Shown here one piece after another: positions 1-6,879 of a stretch of 8,401 bases of DNA. The notes beneath the pieces were generated by a model. The model saw only the letters and a list, made by a program, of their open reading frames with translations. It was not told the DNA's origin and ran no database searches. The position numbers and the translations under genes were made by a program. Within the stretch, counting starts at the first letter, position 1. Every line of letters starts with the position of its first letter. This stretch comes from Candidatus Hydrogenedentota bacterium (lineage in GTDB: Bacteria; Hydrogenedentota; Hydrogenedentia; Hydrogenedentales; SLHB01): NCBI GenBank assembly GCA_026387845.1, contig JAPLKX010000228.1:1-8401 (forward strand). Direction: 5' to 3'.

Positions 1-179
1 ACCTCACATTCCGCCACCTCACACGGCTCCCACGGGTCTTTGTCCGCCTGGCAACGACTCGGCAACTTCACAACCCACTCCCGCTCCCAGGTGCCGCATG
101 AATACCACCAAAAACCAAACGAGAAATAAACCGACAGACCCAACTGCCGGGGGGCGTCCCAACGCACGAAACTTTTCAT
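1..179 (-). CDS. Possible 5' part of a divergent hypothetical protein
   Basis: On the - strand an ATG at 179-177 opens a frame that runs without a stop to the window edge (59 codons). The peptide begins MKSFVRWDAPRQLGLSVYF and continues with a Trp- and Cys-rich stretch ending near PWEPCEVAECE. Many codons begin with G and end in G or C, which looks protein-like, but 59 open codons in GC-rich DNA is weak evidence. Its ATG shares the palindrome CATG with the polymerase start on the other strand, leaving no room for separate promoters, so at least one of the two starts may be misplaced. I recognise no family. The + strand of this stretch shows no ImuA or ImuB C-terminus, no SOS-box-like palindrome and no Shine-Dalgarno sequence before 178. 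The stretch may simply be non-coding. Confidence 0.2.
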   Translation of the reverse strand, partial: MKSFVRWDAPRQLGLSVYFSFGFWWYSCGTWEREWVVKLPSRCQADKDPWEPCEVAECE

Positions 180-3100
180 GACGCATTTAGAAGTTCATAG
201 TAATCATTCGCTGCTCGAAGGCGTTCCCACGGTACGCCAGTTGGTGGCGCGGGCAGTCGAGTTCGGCCTCAAGACGCTCGCCTTGACCGACACCGGCGGC
301 CTGTACGCCGCCATACCCTTCTATCAGACCGCCAAAGACGCCGGCATCAAACCGATCCTCGGCGCCCGGCTCGGCGGCCGCCTCGGTGACTTGGTCATTC
401 TGGCGCGGGACATCGAGGGCTACTCCGAGTTATGCCGCATCATCACCGGCTTCCAACTCGACCCGCAGTTCGACACGGCAGGCCACGCCGGCTCACCGCA
501 CCTGTTTGTACTGGCATCGGACCCCTCGCAGATCGAGGACCTGCTCGAACACGGTATCGAGCCGCTCGTGGCGATCACCCACTACGGCGGCAGCCGGTCG
601 CGCTACCAGGCCGGCCGGCTTTGCCAATTCGCCCGCGAAAAGAAACTGCGGCCCGTCGCCGTCAGCCCGATTTATTTTCTCGACGCGCCCGACATCAAGA
701 TCCATCACGTCCTCTCCGCGATCCGGCTCAACACCACCGTCGACAACCTGCCGCCCGATGAAATCGCGCCGCCAGAAGCCTGGTTCCGCTCGAAACAAGA
801 AATGGACCGGCTGTACGGCGACTGGCCCGACGCCCTCAACAACTCCGACTGGGTCGCGGCCAACTGCAACATCGAGTTCGCGCTGGGCCGCCCGATGTTC
901 CCCGACATCGATCTACCCGAAGGCGACTCGCCGTTCTCCCGGCTGTGGCAATACGCGTTTACAGGCCTGAAGGAACGCTACAAACCGCTGCGGCCCGACG
1001 TCATGGACCGGTTTCACTACGAACTCGACATCATCAACCGGCTCGGGTTCTCCCCGTACTTCCTGATCGTGCGCGACATCGTCGAGTTCGCACGCGGCCG
1101 CGACATCCCGATTGTCGGCAGGGGCTCGGCGGCCAACAGCCTGGTGGCGTACGCGCTGGGCATTACGCGCGTCGACCCGTTCAAGTACGACCTCTATTTC
1201 GAGCGGTTCCTGAACATGTCGCGCACCGATTGCCCCGACATCGACCTCGACATCTGCTGGCGCAGGCGCGACGAGGTCATCGAGTACGTCTACCACAAGT
1301 ACGGCGCCGACCGCGTCGCGATGATCTGCACATTCAACACGTTTCAGGCGCGGTCGGCGATGCGCGATGTCGCCAAGGCCTATGGCTGGACCGAAACCGA
1401 GATCGGCGAGGTCGTCCGTCAATTGCCCCATTACCGGGCGCACGACATCAGAACGCTGGTCAAGCACCTGCCCGAGTGCAGAGGCCTGCCCATCGACGAA
1501 GAGCCGCTCAAATCCATCCTCGAGATCAGCGAGCGGATCGACGGGTATCCGCGCCATTTGTCGATCCACAGCGGCGGCGTGGTGATCGCCCCGCAACCCC
1601 TCACGCGATTCGTCCCCCTCCAGATGGCCGCAAAAGGCATCCTCATCACGCAATACGACATGCACCCCATCGAAGACCTCGGTCTGATCAAAATGGACCT
1701 GCTCGGCCACAGATCGCTCACCGTGATCAAAGAGTCGGTCGAGATGATCAAGCGCAACAGGGGCATCAACATCGACGTCGAGAACCTCCCGGACCCCGAT
1801 CCGCTCACCGCCGGCCTGATCCGCAACGGCCGCAGCATCGGCTGCTTCCAAATCGAGTCGCCCGCCATGCGCACCCTCCTCAAAAGCACACAGGCCGGCA
1901 ACACCGACATGCTCATCAAAACGCTGTCGCTGGTGCGGCCGGGACCGTCCGGCAGCGGCATGAAAAAAACATTCATCGAACGCCATCTCGGCCACGAGGA
2001 GACCGTGTACCTGCACCCGGCGCTCGAAAAAGTCCTGGGCGACACCTACGGCGTTATGCTTTACCAGGAAGACATACTCAAGGTCGCGCACGTCATCGCC
2101 GGGCTTGACCTCGCCGAAGGCGATTCATTGCGCCGCGCCATGACCAAGAAACGATCCCCACACGAAATGGCCAAAAGCATGCGCCTTTTCATCGACCGCG
2201 CCAGAGCTAACGGCGTCCCGGAAACCCAGGCCGAAACCATCTGGGGGCTTATCGCCAATTTCGCCGAATACTCGTACTGCAAGGCCCACGCCAGCACCTA
2301 CGGCGAAATCTCTTACCAGTGCACCTACCTCAAAGCCCATTTCCCCGCCGAATTCCTCGCGTCCGTCTTGTCCAACCGCGGCGGGTTCTACCACACCGCC
2401 GTCTACGCCGAAGAAGCCAAACGGTTCGGTATCGAGATCTATCCGCCCGACGTCAACAAGAGCGAGTGGAACTACACCGCCGACGGCGAAAACATCCGCG
2501 TCGGCTTTGTCGAAGTCCGCAACCTCAGCCAGGCCGCCGTCCGCGACATCATCAACACCCGCCAGGCAGGGCCGTTTGACAGCGTCAGCAACCTGTGCGG
2601 GCGCGCCGGGGTCGGGTACGCGGACACCGAACTGCTCATCAACGCCGGGGCGTGCGACGGGTTCGGCAAAACCCGGCCCCAACTGCTCTGGGAGCTGAAA
2701 ACCATCTCCAACACCATCGCAAACCACACCATCGATGGCGCCGGACTGTTCCCGCACCACCTGCAAGAAGTGCCTGTACCCCACTTGCCCGACTACTCCC
2801 GCAAACACCGAACCGACCTGCAGTGGATCGCCTTCGGCATCGTGCTCGCCACGCACCCCGTCGAATATTACGCCTCCGAATTCGATGGCCGGCAGTTGAT
2901 CCTCAGCGACGACATGCCCGCCTATGCCGCGACAACCGTCACCATGGCCGGATGGCTGATCGCCGAGCGCCGCGTCGGTATAAAAAGTGACCGCCATCCT
3001 GGCGGCGGCTGCATGAAATTCATCACACTCGAAGACCCCGCCGGAGTGTTCGAGGCCGTCCTGTTCCCCGCCGTCTACCAGCAGTACGGCCACCTGCTCA

Positions 3101-3261
3101 CGTCCCACGGGCCTTATTTCATCACCGGCGAAGTCCAAAACGAAAATGGTTACTACTCCCTGATCGCCCGCCACGTCGAACGCGCCGGAAACCTCCGAAA
3201 AGCCCCCCGGCTCTCCGAAATCACCCCGCCCCTCCGCTGGATGTTCCCCGGGATTAAATGA
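178..3261 (+). CDS. dnaE2: DNA polymerase III alpha subunit, DnaE2/ImuC-like
   Basis: C-family replicative-type DNA polymerase, probably the error-prone translesion paralogue. Domains in order: PHP domain (about 1-200, opening HLEVHSNHSLLEG), polymerase palm/thumb/fingers (about 205-765), helix-hairpin-helix region (about 774-840) and an OB-fold (about 918-1000). The palm motif GRGSAANS is at 314-321. The catalytic aspartates are D356 and D358 in PDIDLDI and D507 in KMDLLG, matching E. coli DnaE D401, D403 and D555. HSGGVVIAP (464-472), RPGPSGSGM (587-595) and YCKAHASTYGEISYQ (700-714) are further family motifs. The protein stops after the OB-fold and lacks the tau-binding C-terminus of DnaE1 (about 1160 residues), which favours DnaE2. 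GAGLF (854-858) sits where an internal clamp-binding motif would be expected, but it lacks the usual Gln. The ATG is the only usable start: an in-frame stop lies at 127-129 and no ATG, GTG or TTG lies between. There is no Shine-Dalgarno. PHP metal ligands are mostly replaced. No imuA or imuB is visible in the short upstream stretch, so the subtype is less certain than the family. Confidence 0.9.
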   Translation: MTHLEVHSNHSLLEGVPTVRQLVARAVEFGLKTLALTDTGGLYAAIPFYQTAKDAGIKPILGARLGGRLGDLVILARDIEGYSELCRIITGFQLDPQFDTAGHAGSPHLFVLASDPSQIEDLLEHGIEPLVAITHYGGSRSRYQAGRLCQFAREKKLRPVAVSPIYFLDAPDIKIHHVLSAIRLNTTVDNLPPDEIAPPEAWFRSKQEMDRLYGDWPDALNNSDWVAANCNIEFALGRPMFPDIDLPEGDSPFSRLWQYAFTGLKERYKPLRPDVMDRFHYELDIINRLGFSPYFLIVRDIVEFARGRDIPIVGRGSAANSLVAYALGITRVDPFKYDLYFERFLNMSRTDCPDIDLDICWRRRDEVIEYVYHKYGADRVAMICTFNTFQARSAMRDVAKAYGWTETEIGEVVRQLPHYRAHDIRTLVKHLPECRGLPIDEEPLKSILEISERIDGYPRHLSIHSGGVVIAPQPLTRFVPLQMAAKGILITQYDMHPIEDLGLIKMDLLGHRSLTVIKESVEMIKRNRGINIDVENLPDPDPLTAGLIRNGRSIGCFQIESPAMRTLLKSTQAGNTDMLIKTLSLVRPGPSGSGMKKTFIERHLGHEETVYLHPALEKVLGDTYGVMLYQEDILKVAHVIAGLDLAEGDSLRRAMTKKRSPHEMAKSMRLFIDRARANGVPETQAETIWGLIANFAEYSYCKAHASTYGEISYQCTYLKAHFPAEFLASVLSNRGGFYHTAVYAEEAKRFGIEIYPPDVNKSEWNYTADGENIRVGFVEVRNLSQAAVRDIINTRQAGPFDSVSNLCGRAGVGYADTELLINAGACDGFGKTRPQLLWELKTISNTIANHTIDGAGLFPHHLQEVPVPHLPDYSRKHRTDLQWIAFGIVLATHPVEYYASEFDGRQLILSDDMPAYAATTVTMAGWLIAERRVGIKSDRHPGGGCMKFITLEDPAGVFEAVLFPAVYQQYGHLLTSHGPYFITGEVQNENGYYSLIARHVERAGNLRKAPRLSEITPPLRWMFPGIK

Positions 3262-3267
3262 TTAAAT
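3252..3267. repeat. 8-bp tandem duplication over the dnaE2 stop codon
   Basis: GATTAAAT occurs twice head to tail (3252-3259 and 3260-3267). The TGA stop of the polymerase lies across the junction. With a single copy the frame would end at the same residue with TAG instead, so the duplication leaves the protein unchanged. It sits directly at the left edge of the inverted-repeat element and may mark a slippage or insertion event. Confidence 0.6.
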
Positions 3268-3348
3268 AGGGACAGTCACCGTTTATTTTCCGCTATTTTT
3301 TGGTTTTAGATAGATCAACCCCAACATGGGAAAAAAACGGTGACTGTC
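3268..3348. repeat. REP/MITE-like inverted-repeat element
   Basis: The arms GACAGTCACCGTTT (3271-3284) and AAACGGTGACTGTC (3335-3348) are perfect 14-bp inverted repeats. The match extends to 19 of 21 positions (3271-3291 against 3328-3348) around an AT-rich spacer of about 36 bases. The left end is preceded by GG, giving GGGACAGTCACC; the right end has lost these bases. The spacer contains no gene. From memory, termini of the form GGGACAGTCACCGTTTT recur in bacterial intergenic regions and beside REP-associated tyrosine transposase (Y1_Tnp) genes, so this is most likely a non-autonomous mobile repeat or its remnant. The hairpin lacks a following T-run on the + strand, so a dedicated terminator role is less likely. 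Confidence 0.65.
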
Positions 3349-3357
3349 AAACAGAAG

Positions 3358-3379
3358 CCCCCGCAGACAACTGCGGGGG
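3358..3379 (-). terminator. Intrinsic terminator hairpin downstream of pilQ
   Basis: Perfect 9-bp stem CCCCCGCAG / CTGCGGGGG with an ACAA tetraloop (read on +). It begins 27 bases past the pilQ TAA. Read on the - strand the stem is followed by CTTCTGTTT, a modest U-rich tail, with a run of seven T further on. On the + strand the tail is TTGACAAATAG, which is weaker. The hairpin therefore best serves the pil operon, but it could also stop polymerase transcripts arriving from the left, as is common between convergent genes. Confidence 0.7.
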
Positions 3380-3406
3380 TTGACAAATAGTCCCTTGTCC
3401 GGCTTC

Positions 3407-5737
3407 TTATTCAGGCCGGCGCCATTTCCACGCGGGATCGGCGTACGGGATCTTCGGATGCACGATCCGCTCGCCCAGTTCGCCGGCCGCATTCGGGATC
3501 TTGGATGCCCGGTCGAGTTCCGTCACGGATTCCTCGAGTTCCAGCGGAAGCGGCGCAATTTCATCCGGCAGCACGTTGCACGTCAGGAACACCAAGAGTT
3601 CCGTGCTTTCTTTGGTGATGATGTTGCTCCTGAACAGCGCATTGATGATCGGGATGTCACCCAGCACCGGGATCCGCCGCGTCTGGTTCTCGTCGTCAAA
3701 CCGTCTAAGCCCGCCGATGAAGATCGTCTGGCCGTTTCTGGCGCGCAGGGTGGTGATGGTTTGGCGCTTGTCCTCGATCGGGATGTTGTTGATTTCGCCC
3801 TTGGTGTCGCTCTGCTTGGCGCTAAGGTCCGCAATGACGTGGTCGTCATGCGTGACGCGCGGCGTGACCTCGAGCACAATGCCGACGTCTTTGAACGCCG
3901 TCGTTGCGATCGGCGGCCCGGAAAGCCCCTGCGTGAACTCCTGGTAGGGGATTTCCTGCGTTATCATGATCTGCGCCTTCTTATTCTCGACGGTGGTTAT
4001 CACCGGGTTCGCCAAGAGGCGCGCTTTCTGCGCCCGCACTTCGGCCCCGATGAGGCCGCGGATATCAATGTCCTTGGACAAGATGGAGAACGCCAGCCGC
4101 CCACTAAGCGGCACCGGACCGATTACGTCCGGCGTGACGGGGTTGCCCGTGGCATCGCTTTCAAGCCCAAGCCGGTCCAGGTTGCCGATGAGATTGCCGC
4201 GCCGGTTGAGGTGACGCACGCTTTCAACGATCCAATCAACGCCAGTCTGGGCCTCGTCGTTGAGCACCGCGTCCACAATCATCGTATCGATGCTCACCTG
4301 CTGCACCGGCATGTCCACCTGCTCCATCAGCGCCCGCACCTGCTCGATCACCACCGGCATATCCGTCACCACTATGTGCCGAGAACGCTCGTCAACCGCC
4401 GCCTTCCCGATGTCCTTAGACAACATGCTCTCGACCATTTTCAACAACTCTTTGGGTTCCGCGTTGTTAATCTTGATCGCTTCCGTCACGGTCGGCGTAA
4501 CCGGCTTGCTGACATCGAGTTCTTTTGCCAGATTTTTGAGTTCCGTAACGCGCGCTTCCGGCCCCGCAACAATAAGCATATTGGTCGTGTCGTTCGTCGA
4601 AAGGGCTACCAGCGTGGCGTCCGGGCCGCCAATAAGAATATCGTCCAGCGTCTTTCTCACGTCCGCCGCTTTGGCATTTTCAAGCCGCACCATCGACGTC
4701 ACGCGCTTGGCCGCAACCGCCTGCGCATAGGGAACTATGTGATACACGCCGGATTCCGGCACCATCCCAAGACCGTTCATCCGCAACACCGTGTCGATCG
4801 CCGCCTGCAGCGTCACATTGCGCAGGTTCGCCGTCACCACACCCGTCAGGTCCGACCCGGCTATCACGTTGATCTGCGCCTTCTGCGCCAGCAGCGCCAC
4901 CACGTTGCTCAATTCCATTTCCCGAAAATCAATATTTACGATCTGCTGCAACGGATCCCCGTCAAACTTCGGTTGCGGCGGCCGCTTGTCCTTCTTCGGC
5001 GCCGTCGCCACAACCGCCGATTGACCCGTCTTCGCCGGCTCCCCGACCGCACCTATCTCCACTTCCGACTTCGCCGCGGGCCCCGCCGCCGCGTCTGGCG
5101 CAGCAGCCGCGGGCGCGACAGGTGCGGGCCCCGCCGCTTCTGCGACCGCAGGCGCAGCCGGCTCGGCAGGCGCCGGCGCGGCGGGCGCCGGTTCTCCCGC
5201 CGGTGGTTCAGCGGCGGCCGCGACCGGCGTCAACTCCGCTGCGTCGGTTACGACCGGCGGAACAGTGGCCGTTACGTCGGTTAATACCTGTTTCATTCGT
5301 TCCATGGCGGGCAAGGCCGGAATCGCTGCCGGGCTCGATGACCTCGGAGGCGGCGGCGGTGATACCGCGGCGTCCGGAGCTGCCCCGGCCCCGTCTGCCA
5401 GCAGCACAGCCGACGGAACCGACGCATCAAGCACAAACTGCGGCGCCACCTCAAAACCCGACGGCGCCGACAGACGCGCATTAAGCGCGATCTGCATGCT
5501 CGCCCGCTTAAGCTTGCGCAGTTCTGCGGTCAGTTGCGCAACCGCCTGGTCAATCTGCTGGTCCTGCAGCACCGCGGCCAGGTCCGGGCAACTCCCCACG
5601 CCCGTGGCCGTCTCGCCACGCCCCAGCGGCATCGGCAATACGCCGGCCTGTTCCACGGCGGCGCACGGCTCCAAAACCGACAACGCGGCCGTCGTTAACA
5701 CGAAAGTCGCCAGGCAAACACGACTAAGCTGGGACAT
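3407..5737 (-). CDS. pilQ: PilQ, type IV pilus outer-membrane secretin
   Basis: Forms the outer-membrane channel through which the type IV pilus is extended and retracted. 776 residues. An N-terminal signal peptide (about 1-27, cleavage likely after CAA) is followed by a short predicted helical segment (about 51-90) and a long Ala/Pro-rich linker (about 115-260). Then come an STN-type domain (about 265-340), two secretin N domains (about 347-410 and 417-478) and the secretin core (about 480-722), which contains NPVITTVENKKAQI (577-590) and the signature RIPVLGDIP (688-696). A tail of about 50 residues ends WKWRRPE. The AMIN peptidoglycan-binding domain found at the N-terminus of many PilQ proteins is not apparent. 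ATG start with Shine-Dalgarno AAGGAG at 5752-5747, 9 bases upstream; only 3 bases separate it from the pilP stop. Last gene of the operon. A GspD-like secretin is the alternative, but the pilMNOP context argues for PilQ. Confidence 0.93.
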   Translation of the reverse strand: MSQLSRVCLATFVLTTAALSVLEPCAAVEQAGVLPMPLGRGETATGVGSCPDLAAVLQDQQIDQAVAQLTAELRKLKRASMQIALNARLSAPSGFEVAPQFVLDASVPSAVLLADGAGAAPDAAVSPPPPPRSSSPAAIPALPAMERMKQVLTDVTATVPPVVTDAAELTPVAAAAEPPAGEPAPAAPAPAEPAAPAVAEAAGPAPVAPAAAAPDAAAGPAAKSEVEIGAVGEPAKTGQSAVVATAPKKDKRPPQPKFDGDPLQQIVNIDFREMELSNVVALLAQKAQINVIAGSDLTGVVTANLRNVTLQAAIDTVLRMNGLGMVPESGVYHIVPYAQAVAAKRVTSMVRLENAKAADVRKTLDDILIGGPDATLVALSTNDTTNMLIVAGPEARVTELKNLAKELDVSKPVTPTVTEAIKINNAEPKELLKMVESMLSKDIGKAAVDERSRHIVVTDMPVVIEQVRALMEQVDMPVQQVSIDTMIVDAVLNDEAQTGVDWIVESVRHLNRRGNLIGNLDRLGLESDATGNPVTPDVIGPVPLSGRLAFSILSKDIDIRGLIGAEVRAQKARLLANPVITTVENKKAQIMITQEIPYQEFTQGLSGPPIATTAFKDVGIVLEVTPRVTHDDHVIADLSAKQSDTKGEINNIPIEDKRQTITTLRARNGQTIFIGGLRRFDDENQTRRIPVLGDIPIINALFRSNIITKESTELLVFLTCNVLPDEIAPLPLELEESVTELDRASKIPNAAGELGERIVHPKIPYADPAWKWRRPE
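5076..5137. repeat. Pair of in-frame 14-bp direct repeats in the pilQ linker
   Basis: GCGGGCCCCGCCGC occurs at 5076-5089 and again at 5124-5137, offset by 48 bases (16 codons). Both copies encode an AAGPA motif in the Ala/Pro-rich linker of PilQ (around residues 201-205 and 217-221). This points to growth of the linker by short in-frame duplication, although biased codon use in low-complexity sequence could also produce it. Confidence 0.5.
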
Positions 5738-5740
5738 GGT

Positions 5741-6310
5741 CTAACGCTCCTTCAGTTCCACCTGAATTAAAGATTCCCCCACCCGGAACACCACGTGGTC
5801 TTCCTCAATGCTTTCCACGATGGTTCCATCGGCGTATTCGTACCCCGGTTCAACCACCTCGTTGTCCACCACCGCCACGGGGAATGATTCGTCCCACACA
5901 ATGCCCGACACCATCTTGCTCATTACCTTGCCCAGCGTCGCCGGCGCTACCGGCGCGCCCGTCCCCTCTTTATCGGTTCTTACGGCCACCTTGCCCACCA
6001 GCGGAGCCATCACGTCACGCGGAACCCGATCCTTTTCGTAATCGAAATCCACTTCCTGGATACTCGCCAGGAGTGCGTCGATATTTATCTCCGCCGTATC
6101 CACGGGTTTCGCCGCCGCGCCTGGAGCCGCCGCCGGAGCCGGCGGCGCGGCCGCAGCCGGACCCCCCGCCGCTTTCCCCGCGGGGGTCGCGGCAGGTTTG
6201 GCCGGCGCCGGGGTAGCGGCCCCCTTGATCACAAACTGGTAAAACAGTACCCCCACCAGCAGGAGGCCCAACGCCGCCATGATCATGATTTGTCTACGTT
6301 GCGAGTTCAC
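5741..6310 (-). CDS. pilP: PilP-like pilus alignment protein, membrane-anchored
   Basis: Periplasmic protein that connects the inner-membrane PilN/PilO complex to the secretin PilQ. 189 residues: a single hydrophobic helix (about 8-27), an Ala/Pro-rich linker (about 31-70), a central segment (72-125) and a C-terminal small beta domain (about 133-187) with the pattern VSGIVWDESFPVAVVDNEVV then G-x-I-V-E-S-I...V-x-F-R-V-G, typical of the PilP/GspC homology region. Canonical PilP is a lipoprotein, but no lipobox Cys is present; in fact the protein has no cysteine. It is therefore anchored by its transmembrane helix, as GspC is. GTG start overlapping the pilO stop as GTGA, supported by a Shine-Dalgarno (GAGGAAAG) at the right distance. 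Position between pilO and pilQ is the strongest argument for the name; a GspC-like name is the alternative. Confidence 0.82.
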   Translation of the reverse strand: MNSQRRQIMIMAALGLLLVGVLFYQFVIKGAATPAPAKPAATPAGKAAGGPAAAAPPAPAAAPGAAAKPVDTAEINIDALLASIQEVDFDYEKDRVPRDVMAPLVGKVAVRTDKEGTGAPVAPATLGKVMSKMVSGIVWDESFPVAVVDNEVVEPGYEYADGTIVESIEEDHVVFRVGESLIQVELKER

Positions 6311-6879
6311 GACTTGCTTTCCTCGCTCGGTTGTTTAAAACGAAACGTGCTCAGACGGAACGACGCCGTCGCGATCCCGTTCTCCACCTTGCCGATATTC
6401 AGTTCGCTGATCTTAAGATACCGCTGGTACCGCTCAAGACGATTGATGAACGACGCTATCTGGTGGAACGTACCACGGGCCTTCACGCTGTACGGGATCA
6501 CCTCTTTCTTGGTGTCTCCCTCCGGCGCCAGCTTCGACAACTCCACCAACAGGCCCGTCTCGCCCGCCAGCGATTCAAACTGGCGCAGCAGCGTCTGGAT
6601 TTCCTGCGTATTGGGCAGGCGCTCTTCGAACTGCGTCACCAACTCCTGCATCTGAGAAGCCTCGGCCCGCAGGTCTCCGATGTTCTCCTGGGTTTCCAGC
6701 GCCTGTTTCAGTTTCTGCGCAACTTGCTGGTTTTCCGCGACCAACCCCGCCAGTTTCTCGTTCTGCCCGCTGTACAGGACAAAATAAAACCCAACCGCCA
6801 CCAAGACCGTCGCACCCAGTATGATGCCCACCGCGGCCCAATCCCTCGGCGTCACCGTTCCTTTCCAGAAATCCATCAT
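6307..6879 (-). CDS. pilO: PilO, inner-membrane pilus alignment protein
   Basis: Partner of PilN in the inner-membrane alignment complex of the type IV pilus. 190 residues: short cytoplasmic N-terminus, one transmembrane helix (about 14-36), a periplasmic coiled coil (about 39-85) and a ferredoxin-like fold (about 100-182). RLPNTQEIQTLLRQFESLAGETGL (87-110) corresponds to the conserved PilO pattern LP...EI..LL......G...GL. The start is an ATG-ATG pair; the first ATG overlaps the pilN stop as ATGA, and GGGAGG (6897-6892) lies 12 bases upstream, so either ATG could be used. Its end overlaps the pilP start. Size and architecture are normal for the family, with a slightly long hydrophilic tail KQPSEESKS. 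Confidence 0.92.
   Translation of the reverse strand: MMDFWKGTVTPRDWAAVGIILGATVLVAVGFYFVLYSGQNEKLAGLVAENQQVAQKLKQALETQENIGDLRAEASQMQELVTQFEERLPNTQEIQTLLRQFESLAGETGLLVELSKLAPEGDTKKEVIPYSVKARGTFHQIASFINRLERYQRYLKISELNIGKVENGIATASFRLSTFRFKQPSEESKS
6317..6324 (-). promoter_or_regulatory. Ribosome binding site supporting the GTG start of pilP
   Basis: GAGGAAAG on the - strand ends 6 bases before the GTG at 6310-6308. It lies inside the 3' end of pilO. It favours GTG over the ATG codons at residues 9 and 11, which would also remove the basic residues before the membrane helix. Confidence 0.65.

Noticed and set aside
1..177. SOS (LexA) operator or sigma-70 promoter before dnaE2
   Set aside because: I looked for CTGT-N8-ACAG, GAAC-N4-GTTC and GTTC-N7-GTTC patterns and for paired -35/-10 boxes and saw none convincing.
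2..181. + strand frame ending in an ATGA overlap with the dnaE2 start, as a possible upstream operon partner
   Set aside because: The peptide is a Pro/Thr/Asn-rich string with no resemblance to ImuB or any family; the overlap alone is not enough.
913..2091. Open frame of 392 codons on the - strand inside dnaE2
   Set aside because: Asp/Val/Gly-rich antisense shadow of the polymerase core motifs; no recognisable domain.
945..2108. Open frame of 387 codons on the + strand overlapping dnaE2
   Set aside because: Arg/His/Pro-rich out-of-frame reading of the polymerase gene.
2125..3174. Open frame of 349 codons on the - strand inside dnaE2
   Set aside because: Antisense shadow with repetitive Gly/Val/Asp composition; the + frame carries the conserved polymerase, HhH and OB-fold motifs.
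3380..5284. Long open frame on the + strand (634 codons) opposite pilQ
   Set aside because: It is rich in Arg and His with no domain pattern. It is the antisense image of the G/C-ending codons of pilQ, whose own frame shows a clear secretin.
6129..6146. Perfect palindrome GCCGCCGG-AG-CCGGCGGC as a regulatory hairpin
   Set aside because: It lies in the Ala/Pro linker codons of pilP, where GC-rich low complexity produces such palindromes by chance.
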